This document shows positions 50,846 through 58,770 of a stretch of 64,000 bases of DNA, piece by piece. The notes beneath the pieces are model-generated. The model had not been told where the DNA came from, made no database searches, and was given only the letters and a program-made list of their open reading frames with translations. The position numbers and the translations under genes are program-made. Numbering within the stretch: the first letter of the stretch is position 1; each line of letters begins with the position of its first letter. Source of the stretch: an uncultured Mesonia sp. (GTDB taxonomy: Bacteria > Bacteroidota > Bacteroidia > Flavobacteriales > Flavobacteriaceae); assembly GCA_947494545.1 (NCBI GenBank), contig CANLVH010000007.1, positions 62,001 to 126,000 on the forward strand, in the 5' to 3' direction.

Positions 50846-53172
50846 ATTTCTTTGCTAAAATAAAGTGTAAAGGTGCAACCTTGGCCTAAAATGCTTTCTA
50901 CTTGTATGCTGCCACCCATTGCTTCCATTTGGTTTTTGCTTACAAACAAACCTAAGCCGCGCGCGTCTTTATGATCGGTAAATTTTTTATACATACCAAA
51001 AATGTCTTTGCGGTATCTTTTTAAATCTATACCAATACCATTATCTTTAATATGAATAATTTTGTGGCTAGCGTCTTCTTCAAATGTAATATTAATGATC
51101 GGGTAACGCTCCGGATGGCGATATTTGACCGCATTGGAAATTAAATTTAAGAAAATACTTTCTAAATAAGCCGGGTTAAAATCTATTTTTAAATCTTCCG
51201 GTAAATTTTCTACAATTTTTGCTTTACTGGAAGTTATCTCTTTGTGCAAAATTCTTTTTGCTTTAGCAATATATTCTTTTATAACTAAGGTTTGAATAAA
51301 CACATTTTTGTTGTTTTGTATGTTTATAACCTCGTTGAGATCGTTTAAAGTTTCGTCTAGAGAATTGGTTACATCGCGTAATAAAGCATACATTTCTATA
51401 CGCTCTGGTTTTTGCAGGTTTTCTTGCAATAATGATAAAATACCTTGTATGTTGCTGGTGTGTGAGCGCAAGTTGTGAGAAACTATGTAAGAAAAGTTAA
51501 GCAGGCGTTTGTTTTGCTCTAACACGGTTTGGTAAGAGCTTTGTAAATCGCGTTCTACTTTTTTCTCTTGGGTAATATCCATAGTTATCCCGCGTAGTTT
51601 TGTTACTTTACCTTTTTCGTTTTCTTGAGCTTCCACACGGGTTAAAAGGTATTTTATTTCTTTAGCGGGATTAATAATGCGAAACTCAAAGGTGGTAGTA
51701 CCCGAAGTTTTCATGATTTTATCGAGCTCTTTTTTATATAAAGCTCTATCGTTAGGATGTATAAACTTATCAATGACTGCACGATTTAGAAATGTAGAAG
51801 AATCTAAACCAAAAATTTCAAATAATCTATCTGACCATATAACAGAATCGCTAGCTAGAGTATATTGCCAAAAACCTAGTTTAGATATTCTAATGGCCAT
51901 TCCCATTAATTTTCTTAAATCTGATAAGCGTTGTTCTGCTTTGCGTTTTTCGGTTATGTCTTCAATTATGGCAACATGTGTATTTTTTAATTGAAGCGTT
52001 TCTAAAGGCGAGTTAGTTATTTTTGCTATAATCTGTTTTTTCTCAGTATCTGTTTTCAAATCGCAGACAAACTTATGTTTACTTTTATGAATTAGTTTTT
52101 TCTGTTCTTGATTTAAACATAAATCTTGAAGTTCAAGGCCTTCCAATTCTGTTTTGGCTATACCCAGCATTTCTGCCAGGCGTTTATTGGCTAGTTTTAT
52201 TTGCCCGGTACTTGAGTTTACTAAAGCAATTCCTAAACCTGCTTGTTCAAAAATAGATTTAAATTTAATTTCAGAATCTAATAATTTACTAGCTTGATCG
52301 CTAATACGTTTTTGCAATTTAGCCGGTTTTTTTAATAATTTCTGAACCAAAAATCCGCAAAGTAAAGCCAACAGAAAACCGCTTACAAAATAAGGTATAG
52401 TTTCTGCCCACGCAAAATTATAGTTGTTGTGCCATACATATAAACTCCAATTTGTTCGTTTAATGTCTAATTTTTGGGCGTGGTCATAATTTATTTTGGT
52501 AGAGGAATCTAAAAGGTAAATTGGCTGTTTAGAAACAAGGTGGGGACTCACGATTTGCAAATGCATTTTTTCGCCATTAAAATGCGGAATCCCGGCAGTT
52601 TCAATAAGTTTTTCTAAACGTATAACTACTGCGGTAAAGCCCCAAAACTTTCCTTCTCTAGAAATTGGCAATCGCGCTATAATTCCTTTACCGCCTTGTA
52701 CCAAATCTATAGGACCTACAAAATAAACATCATTTTTCTCTATGGCATTTTCTGCACTTATGCGATCAAATGTTTCATCAAAAAGATTGTAGTTATACGC
52801 AGCTTCGTTTTTATGTAACGGATAGATATGTTTAATTACACCATTTGGCACCAATTGGGTTACACTAAGATTTGGATTAGCCTTTAGGAGTTTTTTAGAA
52901 ATTTCTTCAAACTCTTTTACTTCGCCATTTTCTTCAATACTAATAGATAAAGTTAGCACGGCAGAGTAGGCGGCATTTAAAGATTGTTCTATGTTTTGCT
53001 TAATAACTGTAGCTATTTGCTCCTCTTTAGTAAGTCTAAGCGCTTTAGTGTTTTTAAATTTTAAAAAACTAATAATCAAGGCAATAAGTAACATAAATAA
53101 AAAGGCAGATAATCCCGCTTTAGCAGGATTTTTTAAAAACCAAGTATTTACCTTTTTAAAAAAAGTTCTCAT
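50842..53172 (-). CDS. CHASE/PAS sensor histidine kinase
   Basis: Membrane sensor of 776 residues. The first helix is AGLSAFLFMLLIALIISFLK. An extracytoplasmic CHASE-like domain follows (about 45-250; LSVTQLVPNGVIKHIYPLHK, GPIDLVQGGKGIIARLPI). A second helix (VSGFLLALLCGFLVQKLL) leads to two PAS domains (about 300-420 and 425-545, the second with a PAC-like end). The kinase core has the His in YIVSHNLRSHTSNIQGIL and the ATPase boxes NLISNAVKYRH, IKDNGIGIDLKRY and GLGLFVSKNQ. CHASE domains bind small ligands such as cytokinin-like molecules in other proteins; the ligand here is unknown. It is transcribed with the single-domain regulator. Confidence 0.94.
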   Translation of the reverse strand: MRTFFKKVNTWFLKNPAKAGLSAFLFMLLIALIISFLKFKNTKALRLTKEEQIATVIKQNIEQSLNAAYSAVLTLSISIEENGEVKEFEEISKKLLKANPNLSVTQLVPNGVIKHIYPLHKNEAAYNYNLFDETFDRISAENAIEKNDVYFVGPIDLVQGGKGIIARLPISREGKFWGFTAVVIRLEKLIETAGIPHFNGEKMHLQIVSPHLVSKQPIYLLDSSTKINYDHAQKLDIKRTNWSLYVWHNNYNFAWAETIPYFVSGFLLALLCGFLVQKLLKKPAKLQKRISDQASKLLDSEIKFKSIFEQAGLGIALVNSSTGQIKLANKRLAEMLGIAKTELEGLELQDLCLNQEQKKLIHKSKHKFVCDLKTDTEKKQIIAKITNSPLETLQLKNTHVAIIEDITEKRKAEQRLSDLRKLMGMAIRISKLGFWQYTLASDSVIWSDRLFEIFGLDSSTFLNRAVIDKFIHPNDRALYKKELDKIMKTSGTTTFEFRIINPAKEIKYLLTRVEAQENEKGKVTKLRGITMDITQEKKVERDLQSSYQTVLEQNKRLLNFSYIVSHNLRSHTSNIQGILSLLQENLQKPERIEMYALLRDVTNSLDETLNDLNEVINIQNNKNVFIQTLVIKEYIAKAKRILHKEITSSKAKIVENLPEDLKIDFNPAYLESIFLNLISNAVKYRHPERYPIINITFEEDASHKIIHIKDNGIGIDLKRYRKDIFGMYKKFTDHKDARGLGLFVSKNQMEAMGGSIQVESILGQGCTFTLYFSKEI

Positions 53173-53283
53173 TTAGATAGATTAGTTGGGTGGAAGTTAC
53201 ATAATTTTTAGCATAGATATTAAAAAGAATTTAACAAGCAACCATTTTTTAATGGCTACATTAGTTTTAAAATTAAACTAAAA

Positions 53284-53619
53284 ATGGCGAAAAATTATTA
53301 CAATCCTTCAGATTTAAGAAAATTTAGTAAAATAAAAGACTGGAATGAAGATTTAGGCGATAAATTCTTTACTTATTACGAGAAAGTATTTGAAGAAGGT
53401 GCACTCTCGGCTCGAGAAAAATCGTTAATAGCTTTGGCGGTTTCTCACGTGGTAAAATGCCCGTACTGTATAGACGCTTATACGCAAGACGGTTTAAGAC
53501 GCGGCATAACCAAAGAAGAAATGATGGAAGCCGTTCACGCCGGCGCCGCTATAGAAAGTGGAGCAACTTTGGTGCACGGCGTACAAATGATGAATAAATA
53601 CGATAAACTTTCTATGTAA
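53284..53619 (+). CDS. Arsenosugar biosynthesis-associated AhpD-like peroxidase family protein
   Basis: Carboxymuconolactone decarboxylase/AhpD-fold protein of 111 residues. The redox motif CPYC is in SHVVKCPYCIDAYTQDGLRR (about 54-73), after AREKSLIALAV. Proteins of this subfamily are coded next to arsS, as here, and are named for that context. Its exact reaction in arsenosugar formation is not known. It is the first gene of the cluster; arsS starts 47 bp later. The upstream region has an A-rich start site but only a weak promoter-like sequence (TACATTAG). Confidence 0.9.
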   Translation: MAKNYYNPSDLRKFSKIKDWNEDLGDKFFTYYEKVFEEGALSAREKSLIALAVSHVVKCPYCIDAYTQDGLRRGITKEEMMEAVHAGAAIESGATLVHGVQMMNKYDKLSM

Positions 53620-53666
53620 GTTAAAGGCTTAAAAATCTACTACTTCATAAAATCTTTACAATCTTT

Positions 53667-54722
53667 ATGGCTACAAAATCGCTTAAAGCGCGAAAAAATA
53701 ATTGGTCTAATCCCGCAAAACAGCTGGAGTTTTTAAGCAACGGCATATTTGCAGAGGGCGAGTTACCTACTTTTCAAGAAAAATTAAAAAATACCGAAGC
53801 TTTTCCGTTGAAACCTAAAAAATTAGAAATACTACAAATTAATTTAGGTTATATGTGCAACCAAGTTTGCTCGCATTGCCACGTAGACGCCGGGCCAGAC
53901 AGAAAAGAAATTATGACCGTGCAAACCATTCAATATTGTTTAGAAGCCATAAAAAAAAGTGGCGCGCATACGCTAGATTTAACCGGTGGCGCGCCAGAAA
54001 TGAATCCTAATTTTAGATGGTTTGTAAAAGAAGCAGCAAAAATTGGCGTACAAGATTTTATTGTACGTTCTAATCTTACCATTATTGTTGCCAACAAAAA
54101 ATACCACGATTTACCGGAATTTTTTAAAAAATATAACGTTCACGTGGTATCTTCCTTACCTTTTTACAAACGCGAAAAAACAGATAAACAACGCGGAAAA
54201 GGAGTTTTTGATGCTTCTATAAAAGCTCTAAAAATGCTAAATAAGGTTGGTTACGGAAAACCAGATAGCGGTTTGGTGTTAGATTTGGTATACAATCCTG
54301 CCGGAGCATTTTTGCCAAGCGGACAAAAAGCAATGGAACAAGATTTTAAGAAAGCCTTGTGGGAAGATTTTCAGATAGAATTTAACCAACTTTTTGCCAT
54401 TACCAATTTGCCAATAAGCAGGTTTTTAGAATTTTTAATCGCGTCAGAAAATTACGAAGATTATATGTATGCCTTGGTAGACGCTTACAATCCTAAAGCG
54501 GTACAAGAAGTTATGTGTCGCAATACGCTTTCTGTAAGTTGGGATGGCTATTTATACGACTGTGATTTTAACCAAATGCTGGCGTTAAAAGTAGCCAGCA
54601 ACGTGCAACATATAAAAGAGTATAACGAGGCCACCTTGCAAAACCGCACTATAATAACTTCGCAACATTGTTACGGCTGCACGGCCGGCGCAGGCAGTAG
54701 TTGTCAAGGCAGTTTGAGCTAA
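53667..54722 (+). CDS. arsS: Arsenosugar biosynthesis radical SAM protein ArsS
   Basis: Radical SAM enzyme of 351 residues. The cluster-binding motif CNQVCSHC supplies C64, C68 and C71 (CxxxCxxC), followed by HVDAGPDRKE. The family is linked to adding the SAM-derived 5-deoxyadenosyl group to dimethylarsenite. A Cys-rich C-terminal tail (CYGCTAGAGSSCQGS) and internal VMCRNTLSVSWDGYLYDCDF are consistent with a SPASM-like or auxiliary region. It sits between the AhpD-like protein and the glycosyltransferase-like gene. No ArsM methyltransferase is in the window, so its substrate must be made elsewhere or taken up. Confidence 0.95.
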   Translation: MATKSLKARKNNWSNPAKQLEFLSNGIFAEGELPTFQEKLKNTEAFPLKPKKLEILQINLGYMCNQVCSHCHVDAGPDRKEIMTVQTIQYCLEAIKKSGAHTLDLTGGAPEMNPNFRWFVKEAAKIGVQDFIVRSNLTIIVANKKYHDLPEFFKKYNVHVVSSLPFYKREKTDKQRGKGVFDASIKALKMLNKVGYGKPDSGLVLDLVYNPAGAFLPSGQKAMEQDFKKALWEDFQIEFNQLFAITNLPISRFLEFLIASENYEDYMYALVDAYNPKAVQEVMCRNTLSVSWDGYLYDCDFNQMLALKVASNVQHIKEYNEATLQNRTIITSQHCYGCTAGAGSSCQGSLS

Positions 54723-54903
54723 TCTTGCTTTTCTAATTAGTTTTTTAAGTTTATAAAATTTTTCCCTTACGGGGAAGGGAACGACGCTAAGTTTCCGTAA
54801 AGTTATTATTTTTATGGCTTGCTAGAATATGGGGCTTTTTATAAAAACTACACAATTTGTTGGTGTAGAAGTAATTGGTTTCCATTAGGAAAAGTTACGA
54901 TTT
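54723..54903. other. Gap inside the arsenosugar cluster
   Basis: It contains a hairpin without T-tract (TTCCCTT-ACGGGG-AAGGGAA, 54762-54781) and, 11 bp later, a reverse CTTTACGGAA (54793-54802). The remainder is AT-rich. The hairpin may reduce read-through from arsS to the next gene. No open reading frame is convincing. Confidence 0.5.
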
Positions 54904-55512
54904 ATGAAAAATAAAAATTTACTACTTATTTTTACCAAAAACCCGATTCCAGGTAAATGCAAAACCCGTTTGGCAAAAGATATAGGAGAAAATTCAGCTT
55001 TAGAAATTTACCGGTATTTATTGCAACATACCGCAAATATGGCGCAGAAAGTAAAAGCAGATAAGTATATATACTATTCTGAGAATATAGAGAAAAACGA
55101 CTATTTTGAGGAAGATAAATTCCGTAAAAAAATACAAAACGGAACTGATTTAGGAGAGCGTATGCACAATGCTTTTCAAGAAGGCTTTACGGAAAAATAT
55201 TCGCAAATTATAATTATTGGTAGCGATATGTTAGACATTTCTGCGCAAGAAATAAATTTTGCTTTTAAGCAATTAGAAAAGTACAAATACGTAATTGGTC
55301 CCGCCCAAGATGGCGGCTATTATTTGTTAGGTATGCAGCAGTTGCACCCAACAATTTTTAAAAATAAAAAATGGAGCAGCCCTTCTGTTTTTAACGAAAC
55401 TATGCACAATTTGCCAAAAGAAGAAACCGCTGTTTTAGCAATAAAAAACGATATAGACACTTTAGAAGATATAGACAAAGAATCTGTCTTACAAAAATTT
55501 ATAAATTTATGA
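54904..55512 (+). CDS. TIGR04282-family arsenosugar glycosyltransferase-like protein
   Basis: GT-A-fold protein of 202 residues in the family that accompanies arsS. The nucleotide-binding opening is LLIFTKNPIPGKCKTRLAKD; the metal site region is IIGSDMLDISAQEI, followed by VIGPAQDGGYYLLGM. The proposed role is building or exchanging the sugar part of the arsenosugar; direct evidence for this family is limited. Its stop overlaps the start of the purine-nucleoside phosphorylase by 4 bp (ATGA). Two motif copies lie inside as a close inverted pair (55120 and 55186). Confidence 0.92.
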   Translation: MKNKNLLLIFTKNPIPGKCKTRLAKDIGENSALEIYRYLLQHTANMAQKVKADKYIYYSENIEKNDYFEEDKFRKKIQNGTDLGERMHNAFQEGFTEKYSQIIIIGSDMLDISAQEINFAFKQLEKYKYVIGPAQDGGYYLLGMQQLHPTIFKNKKWSSPSVFNETMHNLPKEETAVLAIKNDIDTLEDIDKESVLQKFINL

Positions 55513-56327
55513 GATATATTGAACAAACTGTAAAATACTTAAAAGGTAAAGGTTTTGAAAATCCCGAAGTAGGAATTATTTTGGGCACCGGCTTGGGTAA
55601 GTTGCTAGATGAAGTAAAAATCCTTGCCAACGTAAGTTATAACCACATCCCTAATTTTCCTACCGCAACGGTAGAGTTTCACAAAGGCCATTTAATCTAC
55701 GGCGAATTGCAAGGAAAAAAAGTAGTTATTATGCAAGGTCGCTTTCATTTATACGAAGGTTATAATTTTCGTGACGTTACTTTCCCCGTAAGGATAATGA
55801 AACGTTTGGGTATAAAAAAATTATTGGTTTCTAATGCAGCCGGCGCAATTAATACCAGTTTTAAAAAAGGCGAATTAATGCTTATAGAAGACCATATAAA
55901 TTTATTGGGCGGCTCGCCTTTGGCTTTTAAAGGAGTTTCGCAATACGGCCAAAGATTTGTAGATATGAGTTGCCCGTACGATACCAAAATGCGCAAAAAA
56001 ATAGAAAAATTGGCAAAAGAAAAATCTATTGCTTTGCATAAAGGCGTGTACGCTTCTGTAATTGGTCCGCAGCTAGAAACGCGTGCAGAATATAGATTTT
56101 TAAAAATAATTGGCGCAGATGCAGTAGGTATGAGCACCGTGCCCGAAGTAATTGTTGCCAACCATTTGCAATTGCCGGTAGTAGCAGTTTCGGTATTAAC
56201 AGATGAGTGCGATCCCGAAAATTTAGAACCGGTAAAAGTAGAAGATATTATGGCAATGGCAGCCAAAGCAGAACCAAATATGATTGCACTTTTTAAAGAT
56301 TTAATAGCAGAAATTGAAGTAGAATAG
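55509..56327 (+). CDS. Purine-nucleoside phosphorylase
   Basis: Phosphorolysis of purine ribonucleosides; 272 residues, the trimeric PNP-I type. Motifs: GTGLGKLLDEV (phosphate loop), VEFHKGHLIYGEL, MQGRFHLYEGY, LVSNAAGAIN and the purine-site region VIGPQLETRAEYRF. The 4 bp overlap with the glycosyltransferase-like gene ties it to the arsenosugar cluster. There it could remove adenine from an adenosyl-arsenic intermediate; this is the published idea for such clusters, applied here by inference. A CTTTACGGAA copy (56341) follows 14 bp after the stop, then a terminator at 56448. Confidence 0.94.
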   Translation: MRYIEQTVKYLKGKGFENPEVGIILGTGLGKLLDEVKILANVSYNHIPNFPTATVEFHKGHLIYGELQGKKVVIMQGRFHLYEGYNFRDVTFPVRIMKRLGIKKLLVSNAAGAINTSFKKGELMLIEDHINLLGGSPLAFKGVSQYGQRFVDMSCPYDTKMRKKIEKLAKEKSIALHKGVYASVIGPQLETRAEYRFLKIIGADAVGMSTVPEVIVANHLQLPVVAVSVLTDECDPENLEPVKVEDIMAMAAKAEPNMIALFKDLIAEIEVE

Positions 56328-56447
56328 CGCTAATTTTTTTCTTTACGGAAAGGAAAAGGGTTAGAACTTTATAATTTGCTTAAAAACTCAAAAAATGGTC
56401 TTAATATTTGGTAAGGCTGCTTAGTAGTAAAATATACACTTGTTTAG

Positions 56448-56475
56448 AAACCGTTGCCTGTAGTAACGGTTTTTT
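56448..56475 (+). terminator. Terminator of the arsenosugar/PNP operon
   Basis: AAACCGTT (56448-56455) pairs with AACGGTTT (56465-56472), followed by T. It lies 120 bp after the PNP stop. The gap around it shows nothing else apart from the CTTTACGGAA copy at 56341-56350. Confidence 0.75.
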
Positions 56476-56573
56476 GTTGCAACTTATGTAACACCCTAAT
56501 TAATTTTCAGACCTTCTGCAACACTTTTAAAAACCACTCGTCTTTCAAGTATAACAGAGCGAGCTTAAAACAA

Positions 56574-56600
56574 AAAACCCCGACAAAAAGTCGAGGTTTT
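56574..56600 (-). terminator. Terminator of tRNA-Phe
   Basis: On the minus strand AAAACCTCGAC pairs with GTCGGGGTTTT around TTTTT, with one U-G wobble, followed by more T. It is placed directly after the tRNA. Confidence 0.85.
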
Positions 56601-56605
56601 AAAGG

Positions 56606-56678
56606 TGGTGCCTCCAGGAATCGAACCAGGGACACAAGGATTTTCAGTCCTTTGCTCTACCAACTGAGCTAAGGCACC
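56606..56678 (-). tRNA. tRNA-Phe (GAA)
   Basis: Cloverleaf on the minus strand, 73 nt: acceptor GGTGCCT/AGGCACC, D arm GCTC/GAGC, anticodon stem AAGGA/TCCTT with loop CTGAAAA (anticodon GAA), variable GTGTC and T arm CCTGG-TTCGATT-CCTGG. The T stem has a central T-T mismatch. CCA is not encoded: the discriminator A is followed by CCT. Promoter TTG (56725-56727), 20 bp spacer, TATATTTG (56697-56704, minus strand); terminator at 56574-56600. Confidence 0.95.
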
Positions 56679-56696
56679 AGTGCTTGTAAGCGGTGG

Positions 56697-56727
56697 CAAA
56701 TATATATTCATTTTTGCAATTGCACAA
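56697..56727 (-). promoter_or_regulatory. Promoter of tRNA-Phe
   Basis: Minus-strand TTG and TATATTTG with a 20 bp spacer. The -7 box ends about 19 bases before the mature 5-prime end. Confidence 0.6.
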
Positions 56728-56753
56728 ACAAAATTTAAAAAAATCCTATTTTG

Positions 56754-56761
56754 TATGTTTG
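56754..56761 (+). promoter_or_regulatory. -7 promoter box of the coaX operon
   Basis: TATGTTTG matches TAnnTTTG, 18 bp before the coaX start. It is back to back with the tRNA promoter. Confidence 0.5.
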
Positions 56762-56779
56762 TAATATTAAAATTAACCT

Positions 56780-57514
56780 ATGAATTTGATTATAGATGTT
56801 GGTAATACTTTTACCAAAATAGCTATTTTTCAGGAGGCTGAGGTGCTTCAAGAAAAACAAGTAATTACTGCAGATACAACCCAATTAATTAAAGAAATTT
56901 TGCAAAAATTCCCGAAAATAGAACATTCTATTTTGGCAGCGGTAGCAGAAGTGTCACAAAGTACGCTAGAAGTGCTTCAAAAAAATACCAAACTACTTTT
57001 ATTAAATGCACAAACTAAAGTTCCTTTTACAAACAATTACCACAGTCAAGGTAGTTTGGGGATAGATAGAATTGCTTTGGCAGCGGCTGCCGTTGCACAA
57101 TTTCCGAAAAGAAACGTTTTGGTAATAGATGCCGGCACGTGTATTACGTACGATTTTATTGAAAAAAATGGTGTTTACCAGGGCGGTGCCATCTCACCAG
57201 GAGTAAAAATGCGTTACTTGGCTTTGCATAATTTTACAGCCAAGTTGCCGTTGTTAACTAGAGAAACTTTTGAAATAGAAAATTCTCCTGCAAAAACTAC
57301 TGTAGAAAATATACATCTTGGAGTAGTGCAAGGAATTGTTTTTGAAATTGATGGCTTTATTAATCAGTATAAAAATGATTTTTCTAATTTAACAGTAATT
57401 TTTACCGGAGGAGACGCCGAATTTTTGTCTAAGAAAGTAAAAAATAGCATATTTGTCCCGCAAAATTTTCTATCAAAAGGCTTAAACCACATTTTAGAAT
57501 ATAACAACAGTTAA
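56780..57514 (+). CDS. coaX: Type III pantothenate kinase
   Basis: First step of coenzyme A synthesis (pantothenate to phosphopantothenate); 244 residues, ASKHA fold. Motifs: the phosphate loop LIIDVGNTFTKIAIF at the N-terminus, GSLGIDRIALAAAAV near residues 94-108, LVIDAGTCITYDFI (about 114-127) and the late IFTGGDAEFL. It opens a long plus-strand operon; its stop TAA shares a base with the ATG of the outer-membrane protein gene (TAATG). The link between CoA synthesis and envelope genes is one of shared transcription, not obvious function. Confidence 0.95.
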   Translation: MNLIIDVGNTFTKIAIFQEAEVLQEKQVITADTTQLIKEILQKFPKIEHSILAAVAEVSQSTLEVLQKNTKLLLLNAQTKVPFTNNYHSQGSLGIDRIALAAAAVAQFPKRNVLVIDAGTCITYDFIEKNGVYQGGAISPGVKMRYLALHNFTAKLPLLTRETFEIENSPAKTTVENIHLGVVQGIVFEIDGFINQYKNDFSNLTVIFTGGDAEFLSKKVKNSIFVPQNFLSKGLNHILEYNNS

Positions 57515-58752
57515 TGGTCAAAAAAATTATTATAGCGTTATTGCTCTCTATGCCAATGCTATTTCACGGTCAAGAAATTATTTCTTCTCCTTATTCTTAT
57601 TTTGGGATAGGGCTTAAAAGTTTTAAAGGAACCGCAGAAAATCGTTCTATGGGAGGTTTAAGTATAGCTTCAGACAGTATACATATGAACTTGCAAAACC
57701 CGGCTGGTTACGGAGCTTTAAAGCTTACCACTTATACGCTGGGAGCAAGCTATAGCGATATTAAAGTAGAAAATAACGAAGCTTCCGATAAGGTTTCTAA
57801 TACTTCTATAGATTATTTAGGAATAGGAATTCCTGCCGGTAAATTAGGTTTTGGCCTTGGCCTGGTGCCCTATTCTGCTGTTGGGTATGAATTACAAAAC
57901 GAATCTCAAGCTAGTCTTAATAGATTTACCGGTCGTGGCGGACTCAATAAATTGTTTTTAGCTGCCGGATATCAGCTAAGCGAGCAATTTAGAATTGGGG
58001 TAGAAGGAAGTTATAATTTTGGAAATATTCAAAATAAAAGTCTCTTTTTTCAAGAAAACGTGCAATTTGGTACACGAGAAATTAACCGTTCAGATTTAAG
58101 CGGTTTTCAAGTGAACTTTGGTGTGCAATACGAAAAAATGCTTAGTAATAAATTACAGTTAACCGGTTCTTTAAATTATGCGCCGGCGGCTAAGTTAACT
58201 TCAGAAAATACACGAGAGCTTGCGGCAATTACTGTAGTTAACGATCAAGAATTAGTTTCAGACACGCAACAAGTTACTTTAGCAGATACCAATTTTGATT
58301 TACCGTCAGAATTTGGAATAGGAGCAGGTGTAGGAGAGCCAAAGCATTGGTTTGCCGGAATAGAATACCAACGTTTAGGAACAAGTAATTTTACCAACCG
58401 TTCTTTTACCTTAGATAACGTTCGTTTTGAAGATGCTGCAAGTTATAAATTAGGAGGCTATTATATTCCTGATTTTAATGATATTACCAGTTATTTTAAA
58501 CGCGTGGTATATAGGGCAGGAGCGCGTTATCAAGAGACCGGGTTAATAATCAATAACGAACCAATAAATGAGTTTGGCATATCTTTTGGAGCTGGATTAC
58601 CGGCAGGAAATATGTTAACCAATGTAAACCTTGGTTTTGAAATTGGAAAACGCGGAACTAAAACTGCTAACTTGGTAGAAGAAAACTTTTTCAATGTTTT
58701 TATAAGTTTATCGCTTAACGACAAATGGTTCCAAAAAAGAAAGTTTAATTAA
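57514..58752 (+). CDS. Outer-membrane beta-barrel protein (FadL/OmpP1-like)
   Basis: Predicted outer-membrane protein of 412 residues: signal peptide (IIIALLLSMPMLFHGQ), then many amphipathic strands. It has a FadL-like opening (SSPYSYFGIGLKSF, ENRSMGGLSIASDSIHMN, LQNPAGYGAL) and regular GxGxGL turns (GLGLVPYSAVGY). It ends FINVFISLSLNDKWF-like with a basic tail. The substrate is unknown; hydrophobic compound passage is the family expectation. It is co-translated with coaX and lies 18 bp before the TPR gene. Confidence 0.8.
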   Translation: MVKKIIIALLLSMPMLFHGQEIISSPYSYFGIGLKSFKGTAENRSMGGLSIASDSIHMNLQNPAGYGALKLTTYTLGASYSDIKVENNEASDKVSNTSIDYLGIGIPAGKLGFGLGLVPYSAVGYELQNESQASLNRFTGRGGLNKLFLAAGYQLSEQFRIGVEGSYNFGNIQNKSLFFQENVQFGTREINRSDLSGFQVNFGVQYEKMLSNKLQLTGSLNYAPAAKLTSENTRELAAITVVNDQELVSDTQQVTLADTNFDLPSEFGIGAGVGEPKHWFAGIEYQRLGTSNFTNRSFTLDNVRFEDAASYKLGGYYIPDFNDITSYFKRVVYRAGARYQETGLIINNEPINEFGISFGAGLPAGNMLTNVNLGFEIGKRGTKTANLVEENFFNVFISLSLNDKWFQKRKFN

Positions 58753-58770
58753 TTTACATTATACCTAACT

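Noticed and set aside
55760-56266. 168-codon minus-strand frame in the PNP gene
   Set aside because: Shadow of a well-supported gene.
56454-56672. 72-codon open frame across the tRNA-Phe region
   Set aside because: It covers the terminator and the antisense of the tRNA; such frames are classic false genes.
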